Positions 45,375 to 56,899 of a stretch of 64,000 nt of DNA are shown here, piece by piece (the first letter of the stretch is position 1; every line of letters begins with the position of its first letter). The notes under the pieces are model-generated. The model was not told the DNA's origin, ran no database searches, and worked only from the letters and a program-made list of their open reading frames with translations. A program made the position numbers and the translations under genes. Source of the DNA: Castor canadensis (lineage: Eukaryota; Chordata; Mammalia; Rodentia; Castoridae); the NCBI RefSeq assembly GCF_047511655.1, contig NC_133390.1, positions 157,291,583-157,355,582 on the forward strand. Direction: 5' to 3'.

Positions 45375-45958
45375 TGTCAGGTCCGGCCACTTGCCCCAAG
45401 ACACCAAATAAAGAGACAAGTAATGGTGACAGGCCAAGAAAGGAGATTTATCCTGCAGCTCATGCCCACCATGGGAGAGGCAGAGTAAGCACTCAGCCCA
45501 TCTTCAGCCACCTTCAGGGTACAGACATGAGCTTTAAGTTTAAATAGACAAAGAATTAGGGCAGTGTTAGACTGAAAGAGGCACAGGGTAGATAAGTGGA
45601 ATACGGCTTAACGCCAGTACAGGGTTTATTCAGGAAGAAACCCTGCCAAAGGGAGTATTCAGCCAAAGTCAGAACCCCACTGCCCCTTGCAGACTTGGAG
45701 TAGATGTAGGGGAGTGGTCTGGAGGAGAAGTTTTGCTAGGTGGGAAAGGGGTTAATGATTGCTAGGGGAAGATAGAGAAAATAAGTGAGAATTAGGTAGA
45801 TTGATCAGCTCTGACCCCCTCTCAAGATGAGAGTTTGTCATTCCCTCAAGGCTAGATTTGGTCCTTTCAGTGAGTGGTGGGGCGTTTCCAGGAAGCTGCT
45901 TGCAAGGGTGGGGGTTCTGATCCTAACATGGCTTCAAAGCCTTTTGTTCAACCTAACA
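45375..45958 (-). mobile_element. 3' LTR of ERV-F
   Basis: Bounded by TGTCAGG (45375) and CCTAACA (45958), near-inverted ends. Immediately right lies 'ttcctgccttttga', which on the - strand is a purine tract (AAAAGGCAGGAA) directly before the LTR, as expected for a 3' LTR. The reversed signal 'gagatttat' lies near 45445. Confidence 0.65.
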
Positions 45959-46014
45959 TTCCTGCCTTTTGATCAATATTCCTTGATCTACTTCCTGCTC
46001 AACTGGGGTGTTGA

Positions 46015-46480
46015 GGTCTCTTAAAAGGAGGGCATATTGGCAGGGTCTTCTTGCTTTAGGTGACTGTAGTAGGCCTGTTGGAGGAACAAAATTGAGTTGA
46101 TCTGCTTATGGGTAGTGTCCTGGACAAAGGCCTGGAGACTCTGGGAAATAAAGCAAGAAATGGTTTGAAGGAGGCAATATCCAATAGTCAGCAGAATGAG
46201 GAAAAAACTAAGAGGTCCCACAGAGGGGTTACCTATGGCATCCATTTAGCCCAAGAAGACCACTGCTCCCAGCTGTCCTTTATTTGTTGCTGGAGATTGG
46301 CAATGTTTTAAAAGTCTTTTAATGGCATCACAAGTGATTGTGGACTGGTTGACATAAAAACAGCATTATTTCAACAAGGTTTTGAGTGACGACCTGTGTA
46401 AAGGAATATAGGCTTTGGGAGATAAAGCAGAGCATGCAGTTAAATACTCATGGGCCAATGGTAATCAGCATGAGAAAGAA
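46015..46480 (-). pseudogene. Retroviral env remnant, transmembrane subunit
   Basis: The - strand frame at 46245-46021 encodes a membrane-spanning stretch (VGPLSFFLILLTIGYCLLQ) followed by a cytoplasmic tail. Upstream, in broken frames with a stop, are NIANLQQQIKDSWEQW and WSSWAKWMDA. This is the layout of the gammaretrovirus/class I TM ectodomain end, anchor and tail. Frameshifts and stops show it is dead. It belongs with the 3' LTR at 45375-45958. Surface-subunit sequence was not recognised. Confidence 0.65.
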
Positions 46481-47691
46481 AACCAAGGGATATTGGGATA
46501 CAGACATTGGCTATGAGTTTCAGTAGACAAAAGAACTGGGGGCAGGGGACAAAGCTATGTATAATAAACAGTCCCAGCCACAGGTGTGGCCTGATTGGTC
46601 ATTATCTTTGTTCTTGTTTTGGGACAGGTTCCAGAATTATTATTTGGAGGTTGTTCCATCCTAAGTAGAGTCCACTGTTGGGGATAGTTTTAGTCCCTTG
46701 TCATGAAGATGTTATTGATCACTCCTGCCCTTTCTTGATTCCAAGGTGGTTGCAAGGTGACTATAGAGAGAATGGCTCAGGCAAAGACATTGGAAAATGG
46801 AGAGATGCCATGCCATTTCCTGTTTCTAGTTAATTTGTGGGCCCAAATAAAGAGTCAGTGCTTTTCAGCAAAAGCAGTTTAATACCTCTTATAATGTTTT
46901 ACATTTGAATATTTTTAATCTTGAGAGGATTAGGGTTTCTTGCCAGTGATAAATTAATACAGGTGAAAGGAACAGATAGCTGACAGCAAAGTCAAAAGTA
47001 CTTGTTATTTATCTCTAAAACTAGAAACACCTTTATAAAGTTAAATACAGAGTAAGTAAAAGTCAGAAGGCTCCCAGTTAAATAGGAACCCATTTTAAAA
47101 TACCTCACAGTAACTTTGTTACTAGCCAAACTTTAAAGTAAATTTAGGAAGCCTAGTCTTGGGTGTAGGGTTGGCATCCCTGTATCTCAAGGGATACAGG
47201 ATGTATGAGTCCCCTTCTTATTTTATACTTAAAATTTGTTTTTTTTTTTATTTTTTTCACAGTATAATATCATGCATTGGCTTTTAATGTTTGACATTAA
47301 ATATTAAATATATTAACACAATGTTTCAACAATGGCTGTGTCTTACCATCTCATGGTTGCACTGGTTAAATTATAAATAATTTTTTCCTTATATAGGATA
47401 CAGTCAAATGGTTGTACTTACCCTCATTTTATTATATTTTATAACCAATAATGCTAAGTTTAAAAATTATACTGACATGTACTTATTTTTTTCTATCTAC
47501 TTTTTCTACTGTTTTTTTATTCAGGAGAGCCCTGTAAGTTAACATACAAAATTCCCTTATCTTAACAGTAAGTTGCTATTTGTATATAAATTATAATTTA
47601 CAAATATTTATTCAATGAAATTTGAAACATGAAATCATATAAAATAATTATTGACTTTCCTTCAGAAGGTAAATTATACTTTCCTATTATT

Positions 47692-47747
47692 GGCATGAAA
47701 ATATATAGCATTATAGTATGGCATGAAAATATATAGCATTATAGTAT
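47692..47747 (+). repeat. 28-bp perfect tandem duplication
   Basis: 'ggcatgaaaatatatagc' plus 'attatagtat', twice without change (47692-47719, 47720-47747). Confidence 0.95.
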
Positions 47748-47914
47748 CAGTGGAAAGTCAAGCAAAGCAAAATACTGATGGAATCCTGGATAATTTTTAT
47801 TCACATATATTATAACCTAAGATTAGTAAATCATTTATTATATTTGCTTATCAGTGTTTCCAAACTTTTTGACTGCCCTGTATATCTATGTAATGAAAAG
47901 ATGTTTCTAGATGG

Positions 47915-48110
47915 GTGCTAGTAGCTAGTGCCTGTAATCCTAGCTACTCAGGAGGCAGAGATCAGGAGGATCACCGTTCAAAGCCAGCCTTGGCAAATAG
48001 TTCACGAGACCCTATCTCAAAAAAAACTTTCTTTTTTTGAGCCCACCAGCCCAAAAAAAGGGCTTAAGATGTAGACCCTGAGTTCAAGCCCCAATACCTC
48101 CCCCAAAAAT
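47915..48110 (+). repeat. Composite SINE with target-site duplication
   Basis: 'cctgtaatcctagctactc', 'aggaggcagagatcagg', 'ggcttaagatgtagacc', 'gagttcaagccccaatacc'. Flanked by 'atgtttcta' at 47902 and again at about 48108. Confidence 0.85.
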
Positions 48111-49165
48111 GTTTCTATTCAAGAAGTTGTTCACTAATATTATTTTATGAAGACACGTTCAACATATCAGTAAGATGGCAATCAAAATATTTAACAACCA
48201 ATCCAGCACAAGCCTGGAAAAATCAAATCATGCAATGTTCAGAGTTCCAGAAGCTTCCTGCTCTTCTGTGTCAGGATTAAGAGAAATGGGAACATCACTA
48301 GGAATTAAGGTAGCCAGGGCAATGCATGAAAAGTGACATTTGGACATCTACCAGCAGGAATGTTTTACAAATTAAAATTTGTTTTTTAAATTAGAATTTG
48401 TATGTCAGGCTGGGAAAGAGGCAGACTGGTACAATAAAAAGGATTATGTCTCCATTGAAACTGCTGATACCTGGCTATCTTAGTAAGCATGGAAAAGGTA
48501 GAATGAATTAGTCCATCAAGACTTACTTTTAGGCAAGGAGCCTTTCATAATAAAAAAATTCAAATGCATTATTGAATCCATAGCAGAACTCAAGAGACTG
48601 CCTTTTTGCCTTTTAGCTACTGCCATAATGTGGAAAACTGAGATTCTAATTTTAAATAAGTTGAGAGAAATAGATCCCCCAGGAATCAAGTTTAGAGAAT
48701 TGAAATTACCTATTTGGTCTGTTCAGCCTGTGCACATGTGAGGCTGAGGGCATGGATCCCTCACCCTGACCGCATGGTGGCTGGGCCAGGAGAGCAGATG
48801 CTAACCCAGAGTGCCACCTGCCATGACCTGAATATAATCTGTTCCTTCTCCTGGTCTTGACATGTCTGCAACGAGAAAACAGCCCATCTCAAAAGCAAGA
48901 ATTATAGAAGAAAGCTGTTAATAGAGTGTGTAGAAATTTAGAGGCTTAGCATTAGGTGGAAAAGATTTAAGAGGTTAGGACAGAGAGCAGATCCAATTAT
49001 CAGCCACATGTCATTTAGATTTCCAGTTGATCTTATGTTTTTAGTCCTGAGACCATGTGAGTCACTCAGGAGGCTGAGAAAACTGACAGTGTTTTTCTTT
49101 CCCTTTCTCCTCATCCTTTTCTGTCTCTGTTGTCCTCACTCAGATGGCCAGTCCTATTAATGGCG

Positions 49166-49517
49166 CTGGTACAGTCTGTGATCAGACGACTTCCAAATTC
49201 TTTGTCCCTATGGAAGACTCCATGGCAGGACATGACATGGGTGCAAAGTTAGAGAAGGGAAATCCAAAGAGGAGCCTGGTGGGCATAGGTGGAATCTGCG
49301 GGCTGAGAAAGCATGCTTCTCTCCTCTAGGTGCTTTAAAAACTTATGTTAATCTATGGGAAGGGAGGAGCCAGGTGATTTCCATCCAATAATCAGTGAGT
49401 GGTTCCCTCACTGATGAGCCAGGTGAGGGCGGTCCCTGAGTCAAAGCATGGTTAATCTGAGATATAATATTTTTCTATGAGTCCTGAACTTTCCCTCATT
49501 TTAGCTGCCTCAGTCCT
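49166..49517 (-). mobile_element. Solo LTR, family D
   Basis: Second copy of the 12525-12862 repeat: 'cagtctgtgatcaga', 'ctatgggaaggga', 'aagcatggttaatctgagat'. Limits approximate. Confidence 0.55.
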
Positions 49518-49533
49518 GAAAAGGAAACAAGAG

Positions 49534-49671
49534 CATGCTATGAAGTAGGAGTGTCACATGCTATGAAGTAGGAGTGTCACATGCTATGAAGTAGGAGTGT
49601 CACATGCTATGAAGTAGGAGTGTCACATGCTATGAAGTAGGAGTGTCACATGCTATGAAGTAGGAGTGTCA
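49534..49671 (+). repeat. 23-bp minisatellite, six identical copies
   Basis: Unit 'catgctatgaagtaggag' + 'tgtca' begins at 49534, 49557, 49580, 49603, 49626 and 49649. I see no mismatch among the six. Confidence 0.97.
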
Positions 49672-50348
49672 CAGGATGAGGGCTCTTGGACCATGAAGGG
49701 AGACCATGTCAGTAACAAACAGTAATGATGCATTCTGCCCAAAAGAGATAGAAGAGAGCTAATAAATCCAATCAGCAGAAGCAGTTTCTGCCAAACCTAT
49801 GGCAAAGACTAGGGTGAAAATTACAGCAGCAGATGCAGACAAGGGGTGACAATGCACTACAGTGAAATCACTGGTGTGGAAAACAGTCCGTTTGTCCAGT
49901 AGAGAGTTGAGTCCTCAAGCTTCAGCCATGCATAAATTAGTCAGCTTCCTGGAGTGACTTGAGCAGGGCTGTCATCCTGCCATTCTTGCTCCCCTATTGT
50001 TTTCTGGGAAGCAAAGTCCTGAGGAGGGAGTGCACTCAGGTTTCTGAAGGTGATCCTGCATGGTGAAGCCAGATCAGGGATGCACTCCCACTCGAGAGAA
50101 GCTGGCTTGACTTGACTGTGGTGGATCCAAGGAGCAATCTCTGCTACTTTAACTGTAGTGGAGATAGACAAGACAACAACAAAAGGGTCCCTCTAATGGG
50201 GTTTTAATGGCTGGACATTTTATTCTTTTACACAGACAATATCTTTTGTTTTTTTGTTTTTTTTTAACTGAGTAGAATTACCATGGCAACAATATATTAT
50301 CAGTATACATGTCCAAGAAAACACATTGTTTTTTTAAAAAGCTAAAAC

Positions 50349-50665
50349 TGTTGGAAATGTAGGCCCCAAAAGTGACCACATGGAGAGGAGTGATCTGTCC
50401 AAGAGATTCTTTATTGCTGGGTGGGAGAGGGAGAGAGCTAAGAGAGAGAGAGAGGCAGGGGCTTAAATACCCCTCAGTGGGACTCAGCATGATCTGATTG
50501 GTTAGGATCTTATGGTTCATGCTGATTGGAGGTTGGGGCAGAAGGAGGATTCAAGCTAGACTTGAGGCTGGACTGTGACCCTGGGAGGCAGGACTGTGAC
50601 CCTGGGAGGCAGAAGCTTAAGGGTGCAGTAAGAACTGAAGCCCATCAGCGCCATTATTGCCAACA
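50349..50665 (-). mobile_element. 3' LTR of ERV-B
   Basis: Ends are inverted: TGTTGG (50349) and CCAACA (50665). Adjacent on the right is 'ttcctcctttttttg', the reverse of a polypurine tract (AAAAAAAGGAGGAA), fixing this as a 3' LTR read leftwards. Contains reversed 'ttctttattgctgg' (AATAAA) and a 21/22-bp internal duplication at 50571-50612 not present in the copy at 55039. Confidence 0.75.
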
Positions 50666-50689
50666 TTCCTCCTTTTTTTGTTTGTTAAG

Positions 50690-52080
50690 GAAGGGGGGCG
50701 TTGTGTTTGCTCTGGCTTCTTCGAGCTGGCAAGGGGCAGCATAGGGGAAGGGAGGGTCAGTTGGCAAACAATGTTGGGGTGGTGACCCTCATGATGGTGT
50801 ATACCCAGGCTCTGAAAATGAAGATTTCCTCTTCCCTGAAGTTGATGAAGGTCCCTTGTAGCCATAGGTCGTAAAGAGTCTCGAGCCAAGCCTCCGACCT
50901 CCGCATGGTGGGTATCAGCCAACTATCCTCGCGATTTGGGGAGGTTGGTATCCCTGGAGGTACAACTGGTTAAATTTTTGATCAGCAATAGTGGACATGC
51001 AGTGTGATACAAGGGAGGAAGCTTAAGAATAGGAGAGCAGAACATAGGCATTAGGATGGGCATTGGCCAGGAGAACCGCTGTGAAATGTTCCCTAGACAA
51101 TTTCAAGAGTCCTCCAACTACAGAGAGAGAAATGGGTGGCCATACATTATCTAAGACCCAAATAGGAATAGTAGGAGGAGCATAAAAAGGTGTCTGTTCA
51201 GGGACTACATACCTAGGAATCTAAATTCTGCAAAATCCTATAACTGCCAAGAAAGCTGTATAAGCTGTCTTATGGTATGGGGGTTGGGAAATGGAAGATT
51301 GGGTTGATGCATTTATGACTCAGGGAGTGAGTCTGTCCCTTTAAGGCCACACCTAGGTAGGTGACCTGTGGGAGGCAGGGACTGTCAGGATGTAAATGTA
51401 ACACTCTTGGATAAAAGAGACCTTTCGCTCATTATTTTATATAAATTGACACTTTTAACCTTTTAAATGTTTGTACCATATTTAGATAAAGTATAATATA
51501 ACACTGTTACAAGGTGGCCATTTAAGACACATAAGCAAATATATAAATGAACTCTGATTTAGTAGTACTTGAAGCTTGACAAGATCAGCAGAAAACACAA
51601 ATAATTTCTTTGACAAAATCTTTCTCTATAATGTTTTTTTGTAGATGTTACTCAGAGCAGAACAATATTAAGATAACCTTGTTATTTCATAGACATAAAG
51701 GATTTTAGTTTGACATGACCCTAAAAATCGTTTAGGCAACTCTTTGATTATATCCAACTTTAACTTTATCACACACCAAAGCTTTTATTATACACTTTTC
51801 AAACTTACTCAGACCTTCATACAACATACTAAACCCTTTGATGGTTTGTCCTTATCCTTCCTATTTGAAACAATCATTAGGATAAACCCTTCTTTCCAAA
51901 ATCCCTTCTCATCCAAAAAACCATTCCTTTTTCCTTTAACTTCCCAAAAAATACATTTATTACCTACCTATAACCTTTCCAGTTGTTTACTTTGTAACTT
52001 GTATTTTAAAATTAACTTTATAAGAATTTTAAATTTATTATAGGGGCTGGAGCAACTCATTAGTAGCCCTTATCGTTTTT
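50690..52080 (-). mobile_element. ERV-B 3' internal sequence, unassigned
   Basis: Lies between the polypurine tract and the protease remnant. The open frame 50922-50617 has no motif I can name. 51430-52060 is AT-rich. No reverse transcriptase motif seen, so most of pol seems deleted or decayed. Confidence 0.4.
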
Positions 52081-52203
52081 TAGGAATAGGCATAAGGCCT
52101 CACCATCCCTCAGGCTTGAGGGGATCTTGTTTTAGGTGTGGAAACTGTGAGGGATTTTTGAGTTTTATTTGAATAGGGAGGGCCATCCTGGCTCACCCTA
52201 CAC

Positions 52204-52780
52204 TCATCTCATCAGTCCACACTGTGGAATCTCTTTGTTCCTGAAGAGGGGGCAGCAGAGATAGCTGCCTGGGGGGAGGAGAATTTGCGCTTTTAATTGA
52301 GATAGTAAATCCTGTCCCAGCAGGGACACTGGAGTTTCAGATACTATGAGGAAAGAATGACAGAAGAGGAGGTCTCCCCAAGAGCAGCCAGAGGCCGGGT
52401 AAACTAGCGCTCTAGGGGCTGGCCAGATTTGCCCCGAACGATAACTTTTGTCATTGGACCGGGGAACCAGGAGAAAAAGGTAAAACAGAGAAACAGGCTC
52501 CACTGTCTAGGAGGAAAATGACCTTTTGTTTTTCTGCCATTATGGCTCCTCAACATTGATGCCAAGAAGTGGAGTGTGGACAGGAGGCTTGGACCCATCA
52601 ATCCATAGGAGTGGCACCTTGCCTTCCATCTGGTGATGGGGGGCACTTAGACCTCCAGTGGTTACCCTTGCAGAGGGCAGGGTCCCAGTTGGGGGCAGGG
52701 CTGTCTCCCGGGCTGTCCCCCCTTAAGCATTCTCTGCAGAAGTGCCCCTCCTGTCCACCATGGTAGCAAGTTCAGGATAC
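52204..52780 (-). pseudogene. ERV-B nucleocapsid-protease remnant
   Basis: On the - strand: a decayed zinc-knuckle region (CYHGGQEGHFC and CKGNHWRSKC, 52640-52765), then a protease with LLDSGACFSVL (52485-52515; DSGA in place of the usual DTGA or DSGA triad) and ETPVSLLGQDLLSQLKAQI (52290-52350). One frameshift separates the active-site part from the C-terminal part, and in-frame stops occur before it. Class I (gammaretrovirus-like) endogenous retrovirus. Confidence 0.65.
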
Positions 52781-52879
52781 AGGCCCCAGTCAGGTGGGGC
52801 CCTCTCTGAGAGCAGCAGTGAGGCCATGGTGTCTCTTATCTTTTTCTCTCCTGTTAGGAAGGTCCCAGACATATAGACA

Positions 52880-53085
52880 TAGCCATAAATACAGACATGG
52901 TTAGCTGTATTACTTGGTTCAATGACTTTTCTCTTCAGCCACAGTCTGAGTTTTTTTACAAATATCTGGGGCTGACTGTTAGAAGTTTATCTTTGAGGAG
53001 AACCTCTCTCACCTGTGACTCTGAGTCCACCGTGGTATGCTTTCTGATAGCATCCTTAAGATGCTGTAGAAAGGTAAGAGGATTT
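52880..53085 (-). pseudogene. ERV-B gag capsid C-terminal remnant
   Basis: - strand translation shows FLQHLKDAIRKHTTVDSESQ and VREVLLKDKLLTVSPRYL with following stops, matching the C-terminal capsid pattern of class I ERVs (recalled). Upstream gag is not recognisable right of 53100. Confidence 0.55.
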
Positions 53086-53294
53086 TTTTTAATTTTTTTT
53101 TTAGGTTGTTGCTATAAAGTAAGATTGTTATTTTACATTGACACCTGACACTCTCTGGAGAGCAGGTCTCTGAACTGTTCTGGGCCTCAGTTTCCTCACT
53201 TGAAGAATGAGGGATCTGGTCTAGGTTAAACTATGTTTTTCTACTATGAGATGGCTGAAGTGACATTAATGCCATTTATCTTCTTTACCATTTT

Positions 53295-53391
53295 TTTATT
53301 TTCTTTTTTTAGTAATGCTGGGGAATTGAACCCAGGGCTTTGCACATGCTGGGCAGACATTTTCCCATTGAGCTACTTCCTCAGCCCCAAA

Positions 53392-53425
<34 letters not shown>

Positions 53426-53505
53426 TTACTTTGGCTGTACTGGGCTTGAACTCAGGACTTTATGCTTGTAAAGCAGCACTCTACTGCTTTAGCCATATAA
53501 TCATT
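53295..53505 (-). repeat. Two tRNA-derived SINEs around an (ATT)n run
   Basis: 53300-53390 ('gctggggaattgaacccagg', 'attgagctacttcctcagcc'), (ATT)n at 53391-53425, then 53430-53500 ('tactgggcttgaactcagg'). Confidence 0.8.
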
Positions 53506-53509
53506 TCCA

Positions 53510-55030
53510 ACCTGAGTGGCCTGGACCAGAACCCATTTCTTTTCTAATGAGAGAAATTTGTATAGGGGACCTCAGTTTACTTTTTTTTACTTTTATAGAA
53601 AAGGTCTAATTGGAGTATGGTATTGTAATTTAAGGAACCCTGTGAAGGCCACTTCTCTTGGTCACCCAAGGCATACTGAGGCTGCCCTCAGTACAAAGCT
53701 TTCAACATCTACCAGCCAAAGACTGGAAGATGCAGGTCCCATCTAGAAAGAACAAAACGTTAGGATTCTGTCTTTTAGCTAACAGCAGGCAGCCTCTTTA
53801 ATAAAGGCTACCTTTTTAACAAAGAAATCATTTGTAAAGTTACAGAAGGGCATTCAGAGGGCATTTCAGGCCAATAACAGGGCCATACGGGACAACTGGT
53901 GTTAATATTTGGAGGGAAAAATTTATGTTGAGGCCAAAGGTATAGAAAATTCTAAATGAGAAATTTAGAGACCACAGTAATGTCTATTTTGTTATTTCTG
54001 GAACTATAACCTTGAGCTAACAATTGGCTTACAAGGGCTGGGTCTGATGCCCTGAGGTGTGAGGTGGGGCTAGGAGCAGGACTTGTGCAAGGTGCCACTC
54101 CCTCCACACACACCTGGGACAAATGACCCTGACTGCCTAGGCCTGATCCTGTGGCCTGTCACCCCTCCCCCCTTCCTGTGAACTCTGTGCGCGTTTATTC
54201 TAGGGGAAGTGGTGGTGGGCCGCAGCCATCACCACGTGTGGCTGGCGGCCCAGGATGTACTGGGTCCTCTCTATGGGTTTTCTTAGCTATGGCAGGCATT
54301 TTTGCTGTGTCCAGAAGCCAGCATCCTGTGCACAGATGCGCCTGTTTAATTTCCCTCCTCCCCTTGTGGGGGCGGAGTTACAGCGTGAGTGTGGCAGCTG
54401 CAGTTTTTTGTAAGCGCCTTTGTAAAGCAGCTGACTTAAAGTTACTTTAGACTGAGAGGCCTGGCAAACTACTTGGAATAACTTAAGTCATAAGGTACCA
54501 TGTTACAAGTTTTTCATGGGAGGCAGGGTCCCAGTAAGCCCAGGGAGGGGAAGGCAGACAGAGACAAATGACACATGGTGAGACCATGGAGGAAGCAGAA
54601 AAGTGTGCTGACATCTTAGGTAAGGGAGGGGAAGGCAGAGCCTAGAGGCATGACACATGCTTAAGGGATTAGCCATCACCTGTGCCTCCAGGTTGCTCCC
54701 ATTGATTGGTACTGGCAGGCTTTACCAAATAAATACAAGGCTTGGTCTCAGCCCAGAGGAAGGGAGCATGAGCTCTCCCAGAGCTGGAACCACCTTGAGC
54801 CCAGAGTTGGCAAGGAGTGGCTTGCTTAACTCCATGATGGGGAAGTTTTTCAGGAAGATAGGAGGAGATAGGCATGGTAAGCAGTGCAAGAAGTCTGCTT
54901 ACATGGGGAAGGAGGAGGTTTGGAGAGGAATTGGCTGATTTAGAAACTGGTTTACAGGCTAATAGAATCTGTGCAGGGGAACAGAAAGTACAGAGGGAGG
55001 GTTTGAAGTCAGAGAGCCGGATTTAGACAG
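53510..55030. other. Unassigned interval within the retrovirus block
   Basis: No coding sequence recognised. Retroelement origin is likely from the context; 54540-54565 and 54622-54660 share 'gggaggggaaggcaga' and 'gacacatg', as in repeated LTR control regions, but no LTR boundary is clear. Confidence 0.35.
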
Positions 55031-55038
55031 AAGTATGA

Positions 55039-55167
55039 AACATGCTGATTGGAGGTTGGGGCAGAAGGAGGATTCAAGCTAGACTTGAGGCAGGACCGTG
55101 ACCCTGGAAAACAGAAGCTTAAGGGTGCAGTAAGAACCGAAACCTATCGGCACCGTTATTGCCAACA
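55039..55167 (-). mobile_element. LTR fragment, family B, with polypurine tract
   Basis: From 'atgctgattggaggttgggg' to 'gttattgccaaca' it repeats 50519-50665. 'ttcctcccttttttg' at 55168-55182 is the reversed polypurine tract. The left part of the LTR is missing or replaced. Confidence 0.65.
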
Positions 55168-55189
55168 TTCCTCCCTTTTTTGTTTGGAA

Positions 55190-55586
55190 CTGAATTTTTT
55201 GTTATCCATCCCTTAACCTCAGCTCTGACTATTTCCCAGGCAAAGCTCAACCCCCCCTAACTCTTGAAGGTGTCTTACACACTTCTGTCTCACTCTCTTA
55301 ACCTGAGAGGGGGGTCTATGAGAGGTGACCAATCTCCCCTTCTGCCTCCTGAGGCAGGCCTGAATTCAAATTTGGGTTCTTAGCAGTACGAAGAGCAGTG
55401 CTCCTAAATTGATTCCTGCACCTCAGTGGGTTCTGTTGTGCATCTGAGACCCTCTCCCTGACTTTCCGGGAGGATGAATCCCCCCTCCAGATCAAGCTGT
55501 CTGTTGGTGCCTGGTGGGATCTCCTCCCAGTGGTCTGGGGGATGCACCCCAGTGACAAGGGAAGTGATAACTCACCCTGTCCCATA
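55190..55586 (-). mobile_element. Family E leader abutting ERV-B 3' end
   Basis: About 400 bases between the primer-binding site of one element and the polypurine tract of another. An open frame of 93 codons (55597-55316) has no recognised motif. Confidence 0.4.
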
Positions 55587-55604
55587 ATCCCGGACAAGCC
55601 CCCA
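55587..55604 (-). other. Primer-binding site, tRNA-Pro type
   Basis: - strand reads TGGGGGCTTGTCCGGGAT, one base from the tRNA-Pro primer-binding site used by many gammaretroviruses. It lies 5 bases from the LTR end at 55610, confirming that the LTR is a 5' LTR read leftwards. Confidence 0.75.
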
Positions 55605-55609
55605 AGTAA

Positions 55610-55962
55610 TGTTGCAGGAAATTATGAGCTGATATATGAATCTCCGAGGTAGATTAGCAGGAAGCAATGGTTATTGTGTCGGCACAGACCCAGTGGACTC
55701 GTGTCCAAAGGCTGAGCCCCGAGAACAAAGAGGTCTCACCTTATATACCCTTGCAAGCAGGTTACAGAAGCAAAAAGCAAAGCTCAACCCACATATGGAT
55801 GCATGTGACTTAATTGGCTATTTCATTTCCCTAGTGCTATGTGACCTTCATGTTTCAATTCTTTAAGTTTTATCTCTCTGCTTCGCCATCCCCTCCTGCT
55901 GTCTCATTGTCAGAACACCGTCTGTCTGTCTCTTTTCTGCCCCCCGCCTCTTTCCTGCTACA
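55610..55962 (-). mobile_element. 5' LTR, family E
   Basis: Ends TGTTGCAGGAAA (55610) and TTTCCTGCTACA (55962) are inverted with one mismatch. On the - strand a TATA-like 'ggtatataagg' (55740-55750) precedes the R region. The leader continues left of the primer-binding site to about 55190; gag was not recognised. Confidence 0.75.
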
Positions 55963-56249
55963 GGAAGGGTGAAAGAAACCTCCATCATGGCTGAGACAGA
56001 TTTAGAGAGAAGAGTTTCAAAGCTAAACACTTTTCATACCTTGTGAGATGAGGTAAGAGGAAAGGACAACCTAAAGATGGGTCAAACTCAGAGGAGGAGA
56101 AGGGATTTTTAAGGGAAGACAGAGAAACCCAAGGGGATTTTTACTTTAGGAGGAGAATATATGGTGAACAAGATTGACAGGGAGAAGGCCTAGAATGGAG
56201 ATAAGCAAAGGCCTAGATAAAGGGGAACTCAGACCATGTCCCATAGCAT

Positions 56250-56777
56250 TGGAGGAAGTTTTTTGAGATCATGCTGAATTTGGAAATCAAAAGTGCCTTG
56301 TTTGGGCCAGTGGTTATGATATTCCCGCCTGATATCTAATGCCCTCTCTGATTATCTTAGGTGTAAAGTGACTCCCATTGTCTGAGTCTATATTTTCAAT
56401 AAGTCTAAACCAAAGAATTATATTGTCCAATAGTATCTTAACTACTCCATTGGTGGTGGCACTAGAGGCATAGCCTCAACCCAGTTAGTTAAATGGTCCA
56501 CTATAACCAATAAATACTTTAGATGGCCCACCCAGAGTAATTCAGTGTAGTCCACCTGAATGCTTTGAAAGGGCTTCAGGCCTGAATTTCTTCCTCCTAA
56601 AGGTTGCCCCCTTAAGGCCTGTTTGTTAACCTTCCTACAAGTTAGACAGACTTCACTGATCTGTTTTGCTAGAGTATAGATTCCTGGATAGATACATATA
56701 AATTCTGAGGATGACATCACACATAGCCTGGACCCCTTGTGACTTCCTTGGTGTAATTGGGTTAATATCTCCCTCAT
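56250..56777 (-). pseudogene. ERV-A integrase remnant
   Basis: The frame 56777-56442 carries the end of the zinc-binding region (CLTCRKVNKQ) and the first catalytic aspartate (QVDYTE) with YLLVIVDHLTNWVEA. After a break, SDNGSHF (56365-56384) carries the second aspartate. The third catalytic residue was not found and the frame decays. It catalysed provirus insertion when intact. Confidence 0.75.
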
Positions 56778-56899
56778 GATAGTTTTGGAGAGTACTTCCC
56801 TCCTGTCTGGGAAGAGTCATTTCCCTTCAAGGTCTGAGAGGCAGCCAGCTTCCTGAGTTGAGCTTTCTCCTGGGGAGTTGGGGATGGGGGGTCTAGACA

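Larger units (their letters stand above)
46480..49160. other. Unassigned AT-rich interval
   Basis: No gene seen. 47220-47900 is strongly AT-rich and contains a 28-bp tandem duplication (47692-47747). A SINE sits at 47915-48110. Part of 46480-46900 may continue the env remnant of ERV-F. Confidence 0.4.

Noticed and set aside
53233-53547. Frame with a poly-Tyr run
   Set aside because: Derived from the (ATT)n repeat and flanking SINEs.
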